In this document: positions 1 through 7,727 of the stretch, in pieces | Position numbering within the stretch: position 1 is the first letter of the stretch | Layout: each line of letters starts with the position of its first letter | NCBI RefSeq assembly: GCF_019734195.1 | Contig: NZ_JAASHM010000014.1 | Coordinates: 25,096 to 89,095 of the forward strand | DNA from: Clostridium sp. K13 | GTDB taxonomy: Bacteria > Bacillota > Clostridia > Clostridiales > Clostridiaceae | DNA length: 64,000 nucleotides | Direction of reading: 5' to 3' | Made by a program: the position numbers and the translations under genes | Notes under the pieces: generated by a model | Databases searched by the model: none | The model's input: the letters and a program-made list of their open reading frames with translations, nothing else | Told to the model about the DNA's origin: nothing

Positions 1-920
1 ATATAAATGTATCAGAAGAAACGCGAAATAGAATATTTGAAGCAGCAAAAAGGTTAAATTATATACCTAATTCACTAGCTAGAAGTCTTAGTACTAAGAA
101 AAGTTACACTATTGGTTTTATAATTCCAGATATAGAAAATCCATTTTTCTCAGAGATGGCAAAGGCAATTGAGGCAGAGGCAGAAAAGTATGGGTATAGT
201 ATGATACTTTGTAATACTTTTAATAGTGGAAGTAAGGAAGATGAATACGTAAAGCTGCTTATAAGTAAGCTTATAGATGGAGTAGTAATTGCATCAAGTG
301 GAGAAAAAAACAAATCAACAGAGTTATTAAAAAATAACGATATTCCTTTTGTAATTTTAGATAGACAGGTTGATGAACAAGATAATATTAACGGTGTATT
401 TTGTGATAATAAAAATGGAATTAAGCTTGGTGTAAAGTACCTAATTGAAAAGGGATATAAAAATATAGCTTTTGTTGGAGGAAGTAATAAGGGAGTACTA
501 GCTAATTCAAGATTGAAGTACTTTTGTGAGACAGCAAAGGAAAATAATATATTTAATGAAGAGCTTGTATTAGAAGAGGAGTTTTCATTAGAAGGTGGAA
601 TAAGAGCAACAGAAAAATTAATAAATGAAAATAAAACAATTGATGCTATATTTTATAGCAGTGATGTTATGGCTATTGGTGGTATGAAATACCTACTAAG
701 GCAAGGATATTCTATACCCGATGATATAGGAATATTAGGATATGATAATATAGGAATTTGTTCTTTTATTGAACCTGAATTAACTACTATAGCCCAGCCT
801 ATATATAAGATGGGAGAAGAAGCTTGTAAATTATTAATGAATGAAATAAATAAGAAAAATAAATCAAATCAAATAATTAATTTAACTCCATATTTAGTTG
901 AAAGAAAAACAATAAGATAG
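1..920 (+). CDS. LacI-family transcriptional regulator, 5' end outside window
   Basis: The reading frame is open from the first bases (codons in phase with position 3) to the stop at 918-920, so the gene begins upstream of the window. The first visible residues (VSEETRNRIFEAAKRLNYIPN) are the end of a LacI helix-turn-helix plus the hinge helix (SLARSLSTKK). The remainder is the periplasmic-binding-protein-like effector domain, beginning IGFIIPDIENPFFSEM and ending ELTTIAQPIYKMGEEACKLL, both standard for the family. Only about the first 20 residues are missing. It lies just upstream of the split transketolase genes in the same direction, so it probably controls them or an upstream sugar operon in response to a sugar; the ligand cannot be read from sequence. 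Confidence 0.9.
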   Translation, partial: INVSEETRNRIFEAAKRLNYIPNSLARSLSTKKSYTIGFIIPDIENPFFSEMAKAIEAEAEKYGYSMILCNTFNSGSKEDEYVKLLISKLIDGVVIASSGEKNKSTELLKNNDIPFVILDRQVDEQDNINGVFCDNKNGIKLGVKYLIEKGYKNIAFVGGSNKGVLANSRLKYFCETAKENNIFNEELVLEEEFSLEGGIRATEKLINENKTIDAIFYSSDVMAIGGMKYLLRQGYSIPDDIGILGYDNIGICSFIEPELTTIAQPIYKMGEEACKLLMNEINKKNKSNQIINLTPYLVERKTIR

Positions 921-937
921 ATTGGTTGGTGGATAAA

Positions 938-1750
938 ATGAATAAGGAAATGTTAATTTCTAAATCAAAAGATGTTAGAACAAATATTATAGAAATGTTA
1001 TATGAATCAAAATCAGGTCATCCGGGTGGATCATTATCTTGTGCTGATATAATTACATATCTTTATTATGAAAAGATGAATGTAGATGCAAATAATCCTA
1101 AGGATGAAAATAGGGATAGATTTGTATTAAGTAAAGGTCATGCAGCTCCAGCTCTTTATGCAGTCCTTGCTGAAAAAGGATTCTTTTCTAAGGATGAATT
1201 AAAGAATTTAAGAAAAATTGGAGCAATGCTTCAAGGACATCCGGATGCTAAAAAAATATCAGGGGTTGATGTTTCAACAGGTTCGTTAGGGCAGGGGGTA
1301 TCAAATGCTGTTGGAATGGCATTAGGACTTAAATATAAGAAAAATCCAGCTAAGGTATATACTGTTTTAGGTGATGGTGAACTTCAAGAAGGATTAGTAT
1401 GGGAAGCTGCTATGGCAGCAGCACATTACAAATTAGATAATTTAGTAATTATTATAGATAATAATGGACTTCAAATTGACGGAAATAATGAAGAGGTAAT
1501 GGGAATAAATCCTTTGGATGAAAAATTTAAAAGTTTTGGATTCAATGTAATTACTTGTGATGGTCATGATTTTGATGAAATACATGAAGCTATGAATATA
1601 ATAGACAGAATTCAAGGAAAGCCAAGTGTAATAATTGCAAAAACAGTAAAAGGTAAAGGCGTAAGTTTTATGGAAAATGAAGCAGGATGGCATGGACAAG
1701 CTCCTAATAATGAACAAAGAGAAAAAGCATTAATGGATATAAATGGGTAG
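938..1750 (+). CDS. transketolase, N-terminal (TPP-binding) subunit
   Basis: About 270 residues, the usual size of the N-terminal half in organisms with a split transketolase. Visible signatures are HPGGSLSCAD, the RFVLSKGHAAPALYA block and the thiamine-diphosphate motif GDGELQEG followed about 30 residues later by IIDNNGLQIDG. I chose the ATG at 938 (MNKEML) preceded by TTGGTGG rather than the in-frame TTG at 926. The C-terminal subunit follows after 12 bases, so the two are co-translated. Together they transfer two-carbon units between pentose and hexose phosphates. Placement behind a LacI regulator suggests an inducible pentose-use copy rather than the housekeeping enzyme; that is inference. 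Confidence 0.93.
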   Translation: MNKEMLISKSKDVRTNIIEMLYESKSGHPGGSLSCADIITYLYYEKMNVDANNPKDENRDRFVLSKGHAAPALYAVLAEKGFFSKDELKNLRKIGAMLQGHPDAKKISGVDVSTGSLGQGVSNAVGMALGLKYKKNPAKVYTVLGDGELQEGLVWEAAMAAAHYKLDNLVIIIDNNGLQIDGNNEEVMGINPLDEKFKSFGFNVITCDGHDFDEIHEAMNIIDRIQGKPSVIIAKTVKGKGVSFMENEAGWHGQAPNNEQREKALMDING

Positions 1751-1762
1751 GAGGATCTAAAA

Positions 1763-2689
1763 ATGGGAAAAGCAACAAGAGAATCATATGGAATGGCACT
1801 AGTTGAATTAGGAAGAGAAAATAATAATGTTGTAGTATTAGATGCGGATCTTTCTAAATCAACAAAAACAGCAGACTTTAAGAAAGAATTTGGTGAAAGA
1901 TTTTTCAATGTTGGAATAGCTGAACAAAATTTAATGGGAATGGCAGCAGGACTTGCTAATGTGGGATGTGTACCATTTGCTAGTACATTTGCAGTTTTTG
2001 CAACAGGAAGAGCTTTTGAAATAATTAGAAACTCAATATGTTATCCAAAGGTTAATGTAAAAATAGCAGCAACTCATGCTGGTATAACAGTAGGGGAGGA
2101 TGGTGGATCACACCAATCAGTTGAAGATATAGCTTTAATGAATTCACTTCCAAATATGACTGTTATAGTACCAGCAGATCATAGAGAAACTATGCAAGCG
2201 ACAAAGGCAGCAGCAGAAATGTATGGCCCAGTTTATTTAAGATTTGGAAGATGCAATACTGAAGATATATTTGGTGATGATTATAAGTTTGAAATAGGAA
2301 AAGGAACAGAGATTAGAGCCGGAAATGATGTAACAGTAATTGCTACAGGAATGATGGTTCAAAAAGCTATAGAAGCATCAAAAGCTTTAGAAATTGAAGG
2401 TATTAATGTAAGAGTTATTAATATGTCAACAATTAAGCCTATAGATAGAGAAATAATAATAAAAGCAGCAAAGGAAACTAAGGGAATAGTAACAGCAGAA
2501 GAGCACTCTATAATAGGAGGCCTTGGTGCAATGGTTTCACAAGTAGTATGTAATGAGTGTCCAACTAAGGTCAAGATGGTGGGAATTCAAGATACATTTG
2601 GTGAATCAGGAACTCCTAATGAATTAATGGAGAAGTATGGATTAACAGCTGAAAAAATTATTGAGGAAATAAGAAATATAATTGGATAA
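1763..2689 (+). CDS. transketolase, C-terminal subunit
   Basis: 308 residues matching the pyrimidine-binding plus C-terminal domains of transketolase: LDADLSKSTKTADF near the start, the RFFNVGIAEQNLMGMAAGLA block (family motif with the catalytic Glu in IAEQN), HAGITVGEDGGSHQSVEDIALM, and a C-terminal domain with VTAEEHSIIGGLG. It has a strong ribosome site (TAGGAGGATCT) in the gap after the N-terminal subunit, with which it forms the active enzyme. A terminator-like hairpin follows about 35 bases after the stop, so the transcription unit probably ends here. Confidence 0.93.
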   Translation: MGKATRESYGMALVELGRENNNVVVLDADLSKSTKTADFKKEFGERFFNVGIAEQNLMGMAAGLANVGCVPFASTFAVFATGRAFEIIRNSICYPKVNVKIAATHAGITVGEDGGSHQSVEDIALMNSLPNMTVIVPADHRETMQATKAAAEMYGPVYLRFGRCNTEDIFGDDYKFEIGKGTEIRAGNDVTVIATGMMVQKAIEASKALEIEGINVRVINMSTIKPIDREIIIKAAKETKGIVTAEEHSIIGGLGAMVSQVVCNECPTKVKMVGIQDTFGESGTPNELMEKYGLTAEKIIEEIRNIIG

Positions 2690-2722
2690 TATTATTTAAA
2701 GGGAAAATTTATAGATAGCTAG

Positions 2723-2772
2723 AAAAGGATATTTCCAAGTGAATGTTAATTGCTTGTAAATATCTTTTTTTA
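2723..2772 (+). terminator. rho-independent terminator after transketolase genes
   Basis: AAAGGATATTT (2724-2734) can pair, with one bulge, with AAATATCTTTT (2758-2768), and the T-rich tail runs on from the right arm. The loop is long, so efficiency is uncertain. Confidence 0.55.
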
Positions 2773-2969
2773 TAGTTATTAGTTATTTACTATTAAAAAA
2801 GATAAATAAAATAAACTTTACTAAATATGATTATAAAAATATATTGATTACATTTCATAAATGGGTAAAATATGATAGAATATAATTAATAAATTTTGTC
2901 AAATTATTAGAATAGAAATTAGATAGCTTATTTACATCTTTGAATTTATAAAATAAGGAGAATGTAAAT

Positions 2970-4118
2970 ATGAAAGAATTTAGTATAAATACTAAGATAT
3001 ATTTTGGAGATAAAGCATTAGATAAATTAAGTGAAATATCTAATAAAAAGGTTCTTATTATCTGTGATAATTTTATGAAAACTAGTGGAATAGCTGATAA
3101 GGTTGCTAGTAAGTTAGATAATTGTGAAGTTTCAATTTACAGCGATATTGTTCCAGATCCAAGTGTACAGATTGTAGCTTTTGGAGTTCAAAAGTTAAGA
3201 AAGTTAGGAGCAGATATTATTATTGCTTTAGGTGGAGGCTCATCAATAGATGGAGCAAAAGCCATTAGAGAGTATTACAAAAATTTATTTAAGGCAGATT
3301 ATAGGGATATTAAATTTTATGCAATACCAACTACGAGTGGTACAGGCTCAGAAGTAACTGAGTATGCAGTAATTACAAATAAAGAAGAAAATTTAAAATA
3401 TGCTTTAGCCGATAAATCACTACTTCCCGATGTAGCAATATTAGATCCAGAACTTGTAAAATCAGTTCCGAAAAGCATTACAGCTGATACAGGTATGGAT
3501 GTTATTACTCATGCAATTGAAGCTTATGTTTCAAATACAGCAACTGATTTTTCAGATGCATTAGCTGAGAAAGCCTTAACATTAGCTTATAATAATATTT
3601 TAAGGGCTTATAATAATGGAAATGATATTGAAGCAAGGGAAGGACTTCATAATGCTTCATGCCTTGCTGGAATGGCTTTTAATTCATCAGGACTTGGAAT
3701 TACTCATAGTTTAGCTCATGCTATAGGAGGAAAGCTTCACATTCCACATGGTAAAGCAAATGCAATAATACTACCTTATGTTATGGAGTTTAATTCAGGA
3801 TTAGATAATAAACTATATATGCAAGAATGCAGTGAAGTTGCGAAAAAGTATTCAAGACTTGCAAAACTTTTAGATATGAATGCAAATAGTACAGTTATTG
3901 GGGTAAATAATTTAATTAAAAATATATTTGAACTTCAAAAAAAATTAAATATTCCACAAACTTTAATGGAACTTGGTGTAGATATAAATATTGTTTTAGG
4001 CGCAAAAGAGGAAATATTAAATGCTGCTTTAAAAGATATTTGTACAAAGGCAAATCCAGTAGATGTTTCAAGAGAAGATTTAGAAAAATTATTAGATAGA
4101 ATTATAGGAAATAAATAA
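2970..4118 (+). CDS. iron-containing alcohol dehydrogenase (EutG/CutO-like)
   Basis: 382 residues, typical for group III Fe-dependent alcohol dehydrogenases. The nucleotide motif is ALGGGSSIDGAKA, followed by PTTSGTGSEVT. The metal-binding residues are the Asp and His of DTGMDVITHAIEA and the histidines of the block THSLAHAIGGKLHIPHG. RBS AAGGAG precedes the ATG. It is divided from the shell operon only by the regulator and is the best candidate for reducing acetaldehyde to ethanol with NADH, which would recycle NAD+ for the acylating aldehyde dehydrogenase. The choline literature calls this role CutO. Residues 1-15 do not look like a clear encapsulation peptide, so whether the enzyme sits inside the shell is open. 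Confidence 0.85.
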   Translation: MKEFSINTKIYFGDKALDKLSEISNKKVLIICDNFMKTSGIADKVASKLDNCEVSIYSDIVPDPSVQIVAFGVQKLRKLGADIIIALGGGSSIDGAKAIREYYKNLFKADYRDIKFYAIPTTSGTGSEVTEYAVITNKEENLKYALADKSLLPDVAILDPELVKSVPKSITADTGMDVITHAIEAYVSNTATDFSDALAEKALTLAYNNILRAYNNGNDIEAREGLHNASCLAGMAFNSSGLGITHSLAHAIGGKLHIPHGKANAIILPYVMEFNSGLDNKLYMQECSEVAKKYSRLAKLLDMNANSTVIGVNNLIKNIFELQKKLNIPQTLMELGVDINIVLGAKEEILNAALKDICTKANPVDVSREDLEKLLDRIIGNK

Positions 4119-4129
4119 TATATATACGT

Positions 4130-4190
4130 AAAATAGGTTGCAGTGCGAATGATTTAAGGTTATTTTAGCAGAATGCAGCTTATTTTCGTT
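4130..4190 (+). terminator. weak inverted repeat after the alcohol dehydrogenase
   Basis: AAAATAGGTTGCA (4130-4142) pairs with TGCAGCTTATTTT (4174-4186) with G-T wobbles, across a long loop. There is no long T run, so it may be a weak terminator or an RNA-stability element between the dehydrogenase and the regulator. Confidence 0.35.
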
Positions 4191-4293
4191 TATCAAATAT
4201 TAAAGTATTAATAAAAAATAATTGTAAGAAATTCATATATTAAAGAAAGTTAAAAATATAACATAGTTAGTTAAAGTTCTAGGGGGTAGACAT

Positions 4294-5118
4294 ATGAATA
4301 GTGAAATGTATTATATTGGCAAAGTGGAGAAAACCTGTAGAATCAGTAAAAAGACATTAAGATACTATGATAAGCTTGGTATTTTATCACCAGATGAAAT
4401 TTGTCATGAAAATGGATATAGGTATTATAGTAAAAAGAATATGTTATCGATACCGGTTATAAAGTATTATAAGCAAAGTGGATTTAAACTTGAGGAAATT
4501 AAAAATTTAATTTATAAATCTGAATGCAAGGAAATAGAGGAAAGTTTTAGAGAAAAGATTGAGGAGCTAGAGGAGTTAGAAAAAAAATTAGTATTAAAGA
4601 AAAAATCAATTAAGGACTGGCATTCTTTAGTTAAAGAAGCCAAAATGGTAATTGATAATAATCTTTGTGAAGTATCTGCAAAATATATTGAAAAAAATGA
4701 AATGTTATTTTTAGATCAAAAGTTTAGCTATGATTATATGGATTCCATAATAAATATTGAATTTACTAATTATATTGAGAGTATAGGAAATGCCATAACA
4801 GGACCTGTTATTATTCAATTTCCATCATATAAGTGTAAGATGAAGGGAAGTTGTAAAAGCATGAGAATAATTCAAAAAGGTCTTTTAAAAACTGATGAAG
4901 CAAGGACTATAGAGTTTGGAGATATATTTGTGGCATCTTGCTATCATATAGGATCTCACGATAATATTTTAGATACTTATAATAAAATATTAGATTGGAT
5001 AGAAAGACATGGCTATGAAGCTGAAGATAGTTGCTATGAAAGATATGTAGTAGATTATTGGACAAGTAAGGATTCGAATAATTATGTTACAGAAGTTATG
5101 ATTAAAATTAAGAGTTAA
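4294..5118 (+). CDS. MerR-family regulator with GyrI-like effector domain, probable choline-operon activator
   Basis: 274 residues. The N-terminal MerR winged helix (about 7-75) reads YIGKVEKTCRISKKTLRYYDKLGIL, then ENGYRYYS. A basic coiled coil follows (about 80-120, rich in E, K and L), then a C-terminal ligand domain (about 135-274) of the GyrI/BmrR-like type, which binds small, often cationic, molecules. It sits between the alcohol dehydrogenase and the shell operon, all in one direction. Its RBS is strong (CTAGGGGGTAG). MerR proteins activate promoters with over-long spacers, and such a promoter (TTGACA-N20-TATAAT) lies 285 bases downstream of this gene, in front of the operon. A role as choline-responsive activator is inference from position and class. 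Confidence 0.85.
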   Translation: MNSEMYYIGKVEKTCRISKKTLRYYDKLGILSPDEICHENGYRYYSKKNMLSIPVIKYYKQSGFKLEEIKNLIYKSECKEIEESFREKIEELEELEKKLVLKKKSIKDWHSLVKEAKMVIDNNLCEVSAKYIEKNEMLFLDQKFSYDYMDSIINIEFTNYIESIGNAITGPVIIQFPSYKCKMKGSCKSMRIIQKGLLKTDEARTIEFGDIFVASCYHIGSHDNILDTYNKILDWIERHGYEAEDSCYERYVVDYWTSKDSNNYVTEVMIKIKS

Positions 5119-5207
5119 AATATATGAATTATAATGAATAAAAAAATTAATAGCTATTAATTATTAAAGTTAAAAGCAAACCTTAAATCTAAGGGGAAGG
5201 TTTTAAA

Positions 5208-5245
5208 GGGAGGTTCAATTTAGAGTTGAACCTTCTTTTTTTTTA
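5208..5245 (+). terminator. rho-independent terminator after the MerR gene
   Basis: Stem AGGTTCAA / TTGAACCT with a 7-base loop, followed by ten T residues. An upstream arm AAACCTT (5178-5184) pairs with AAGGTTT (5197-5203), and the GAAGGTT arm could pair instead with AACCTTC of the terminator. Alternative folds are therefore possible, but there is no evidence that they are used. Confidence 0.8.
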
Positions 5246-5402
5246 CATTAATATTACACGAAGAAAATCGTCAAAAAATTACAAAAAAACGAATGTGAAA
5301 TTAATGTAAATATAACATAATATTATTTTTTTTGGGGATATAATTAAATTTAATTATAAATATGTAAACGAATAATAAATAAAAGTTAATAAAAAATTAA
5401 TA

Positions 5403-5434
5403 TTGACATTGAACTTAGGGGGAGGGATTATAAT
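5403..5434 (+). promoter_or_regulatory. MerR-type promoter of the choline microcompartment operon
   Basis: A perfect -35 TTGACA (5403-5408) and a perfect -10 TATAAT (5429-5434) are separated by 20 bases. Sigma-A promoters use about 17; spacers of 19-20 are the hallmark of promoters switched on by MerR-family activators, and a MerR gene ends 285 bases upstream. The spacer contains a run of G (TTAGGGGGAGGG) but no obvious palindrome. Transcription from here would give a leader of about 230 bases before the first gene at 5670. Confidence 0.6.
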
Positions 5435-5541
5435 TTAGTTGAAAATACCAGAGAGAAAAATAAGATTATCTAATATTCTAATATGACAAAAAATTGACAA
5501 AAGTTTAAAGGGTTTATTTAAAAGTTAAACCTCAACCTTTA

Positions 5542-5555
5542 TGTAAGCGTTTAAT
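5542..5555 (+). promoter_or_regulatory. possible cre (CcpA) site in the operon leader
   Basis: TGTAAGCGTTTAAT matches the cre consensus TGWAANCGNTNWCA at 12 of 14 positions. It lies about 110 bases downstream of the MerR-type promoter, where a bound CcpA would act as a roadblock giving carbon-catabolite repression. A second TTGACA (5494-5499) lies nearby but lacks a good -10. The rest of 5246-5669 shows no open frame that I recognise. Confidence 0.4.
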
Positions 5556-5669
5556 TTAATGTTTTGCATATTTTATGAAAATAAAATGATTACTTAAATA
5601 GAATAAAAAATCTTTTGAGTAATTCAATTTATTAAATATAAATTTAATAAAAAGGAGGAGAATTGCTTT

Positions 5670-6785
5670 ATGACGGATATTTCTGTAGGAGTTGATTCTA
5701 AAATGAATAGCAAAGAAAGAACTGCTAGAGCTTTAGAATTAAAAGCAAAAATGAAAAGTAATTTTTTTAAGAAAGGAATAGCGATTGCGTTATTTTCGGG
5801 TGTTTCATATGGATTCTACACAGCATTCTTAACTATGGGTATGAGTAAGGGTGTTTGGGCAGATTGGTATGGTGCAAACAAAGCAGGACTTTCAACATTT
5901 GTAATTGTATATTTACTTGCAGCTCTTGGAAATGCAATAAATGATAGCTGTAGTGCTGTTTGGGCAATTGGAAATTCATTAGTACAAGGTAAGTTTAAAG
6001 ATTTTTTAAGATGTTTAAATAGTAAGCCAGGAAGAACAATTATATTGGCAGCACTTTTAGGAGGGCCAATTGCAGGGACAGCATATGTTGTAGCACTTCA
6101 AATGGCAGGGCCTATAATAGTTCCAATATCAGCTCTTTGTCCAGCAATAGCTGCAATACTTGGAAAAATATTATATAAACAAGAAATTACGAAACGTATG
6201 TCTGTAGGAATTGTAATTTGTGTATGTGCAAGTTTCTTAATTGGAAGCACAGGATTTTCAGGAGGCGTTTCAGATGGATTCATACTTGGAATTTTAATAG
6301 CAATAATTGCAGCCTTAGGATGGGGATTTGAAGGATGTGTTGCTGGATATGCATCAACTATGGTTGATCCTCAAATCGGAATTTGTATTCGTCAATTATC
6401 ATCAGGTATAGCAAATTTATTTATAGTAGTTCCTATAATGGGTGTAATGGCTGGTGGAATTGGTATTTCAAATAAATTAGTAATAGAAGCTTTTACTAGT
6501 GGCCCAGCAATGATTTGGTTCGTTTTAAGTGGATTATTAACATTCTTAACTTTCATGACTTGGTATAAAGGAAATAGTATGTGTGGAGCTGGACTTGGAA
6601 CAGCTTGTAATGGAACATATTCATTCTTTGGACCATTTGCTTGTTACTTAATTTTAGGAGTTGCAGCTGGTATGGAAGGATGGACAATCCCTGCAATAGC
6701 ATGGGTAGGAGCTATAATCATGATGTTTGGTATATTGACTATTGCAATGAATCCTTTAGATTTATTTAGAAAGAAGGAGGCATAA
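5670..6785 (+). CDS. DMT/EamA-like transporter, probable choline importer of the operon
   Basis: 371 residues with a hydrophilic N-terminus (about 30 residues) and roughly ten membrane helices in two similar halves, typical of the drug/metabolite transporter superfamily. The first helix starts near IAIALFSGVSYGFYTAFL, and the inter-helix motif PIIVPISALCPAIAAILGKILYKQE resembles the EamA signature before the amphipathic segment. RBS AAGGAGGAG precedes the ATG. It is the first gene of the choline-lyase operon, and the only transporter in it, so choline or a related quaternary amine is the likely substrate; direction and substrate are inferred from context alone. A soluble ATP-binding partner is not present. 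Confidence 0.75.
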   Translation: MTDISVGVDSKMNSKERTARALELKAKMKSNFFKKGIAIALFSGVSYGFYTAFLTMGMSKGVWADWYGANKAGLSTFVIVYLLAALGNAINDSCSAVWAIGNSLVQGKFKDFLRCLNSKPGRTIILAALLGGPIAGTAYVVALQMAGPIIVPISALCPAIAAILGKILYKQEITKRMSVGIVICVCASFLIGSTGFSGGVSDGFILGILIAIIAALGWGFEGCVAGYASTMVDPQIGICIRQLSSGIANLFIVVPIMGVMAGGIGISNKLVIEAFTSGPAMIWFVLSGLLTFLTFMTWYKGNSMCGAGLGTACNGTYSFFGPFACYLILGVAAGMEGWTIPAIAWVGAIIMMFGILTIAMNPLDLFRKKEA

Positions 6786-6789
6786 GAAT

Positions 6790-7056
6790 ATGAAACCACT
6801 TAACTATGCTATTTTAAAATACTTTACAACAGTTGAAGAGGCTTCTGTTAATAATGTTATGGAAGATCTGAAAGATGATTATAAAAGTTTAAGAACATTT
6901 AATAAGAATGAAATAATAAATGCATTACTTACAGCGGAAGCAAATGGATTAATTGAAGAAACTAGAGTAGATTTAGATAAAAATGATGATCTTGAAATTT
7001 TCTATCATGCTACTGAAGAAAGTAAGGCAGCAATTAATAGCTATATAAAAGATTAA
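6790..7056 (+). CDS. small winged-helix-like protein of unknown function in the choline operon
   Basis: 88 residues starting 4 bases after the transporter stop, with RBS AAGGAGG inside the end of the transporter gene. The order of predicted elements is helix (LNYAILKYFTT), helix (VNNVMEDLKDDY), helix (NKNEIINALLTAEANGLI), then a hairpin-like stretch (EETRVDLDKNDDLEIFYHATEE) and a last helix. This resembles a compact winged helix such as those in PadR-like or PCI-like folds, but the basic recognition helix expected of a DNA binder is not evident and the protein is acidic. I do not recognise a named family. It may be an operon-specific accessory or regulatory protein. Confidence 0.7.
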   Translation: MKPLNYAILKYFTTVEEASVNNVMEDLKDDYKSLRTFNKNEIINALLTAEANGLIEETRVDLDKNDDLEIFYHATEESKAAINSYIKD

Positions 7057-7089
7057 ATTTTAGGATATTTAAAATAGGAGGTATTTTAA

Positions 7090-7386
7090 ATGAAATATTA
7101 TGGTGATGAAGCTTTAGGATTAGTAGAAACGATTGGCTTAGTTCCGGCCCTTGAGGCAGCGGATAAAATGCTAAAAGCCGCAAATGTTGAATTAGTTTCA
7201 TATGAAAATATAGGTTCAACTTTAGTTACTATAATGGTAAAAGGTGATGTTGCAGCCGTAAAGGCAGCAGTTGAGGTTGGGGCAGAGGCAGCCGCTGCAA
7301 TTGGAAAGCTTACAGCTAAAAATGTAATGCCAAGACCGATTAGAGAAGTTGGAAAAATAGTATCAGTACATGATATAGATGAGTAA
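7090..7386 (+). CDS. hexameric microcompartment shell protein (BMC-H)
   Basis: 98 residues with one BMC domain: [32 protein letters not shown], then [31 protein letters not shown]. Such proteins form hexagonal tiles with a central pore. It is more acidic at the start (MKYYGDEA) than the canonical form and ends [12 protein letters not shown] in place of the usual IPRPH tail. RBS TAGGAGG. First of five single-BMC-domain proteins in the operon and followed 17 bases later by a close paralogue, so the two may form mixed or specialised facets. Confidence 0.93.
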   Translation: MKYYGDEALGLVETIGLVPALEAADKMLKAANVELVSYENIGSTLVTIMVKGDVAAVKAAVEVGAEAAAAIGKLTAKNVMPRPIREVGKIVSVHDIDE

Positions 7387-7403
7387 GAGGGGAAGAGTTA
7401 ATT

Positions 7404-7703
7404 ATGATTAGACATGAAGCCATAGGATTAATTGAAACTTTCGGATTAGTTTTTGCTTTAGAAGCAGCAGACGCTATGTGTAAAGCAGCAGATGTTGAAT
7501 TAGTTGGATATGAAAATGTAGCATCTGGATATATTTCAGTAATAGTAACTGGTGATGTTGGAGCTTGTAGAGCAGCTGTAGATACAGGGGTTAGAGCCGT
7601 TCAAGAGATGGAAGGTGGAAATCTTTATAGTTCAGTAGTTATTGCAAGGCCACATAATGATTTGCAAAAAATCATTGATAAGTATGCTATAGAATCAATA
7701 TAA
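7404..7703 (+). CDS. hexameric microcompartment shell protein (BMC-H), second copy
   Basis: 99 residues with a full BMC domain: AIGLIETFGLVFALEAADAMCKAADVELVGYENVASGYISVIVTGDVGACRAAVDTG, and the tail VVIARPHNDLQKIIDKY. The pore-lining loop reads VASGY rather than the IGSG of the first copy, which probably changes pore chemistry. Two extra cysteines (in DAMCKAA and GACRAA) are unusual. RBS GAGGGGA. It resembles the BMC domain of the long shell protein at 16380 in the IARPHxDLxxII tail. Confidence 0.93.
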   Translation: MIRHEAIGLIETFGLVFALEAADAMCKAADVELVGYENVASGYISVIVTGDVGACRAAVDTGVRAVQEMEGGNLYSSVVIARPHNDLQKIIDKYAIESI

Positions 7704-7727
7704 AAATTATGAAGAGGGGAGAAGAGA

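Noticed and set aside
5178..5203. AAACCTT/AAGGTTT inverted repeat as a MerR operator
   Set aside because: No -35 or -10 boxes flank it, it sits in the 3' region of the MerR gene next to its terminator, and it more likely forms an alternative RNA fold.
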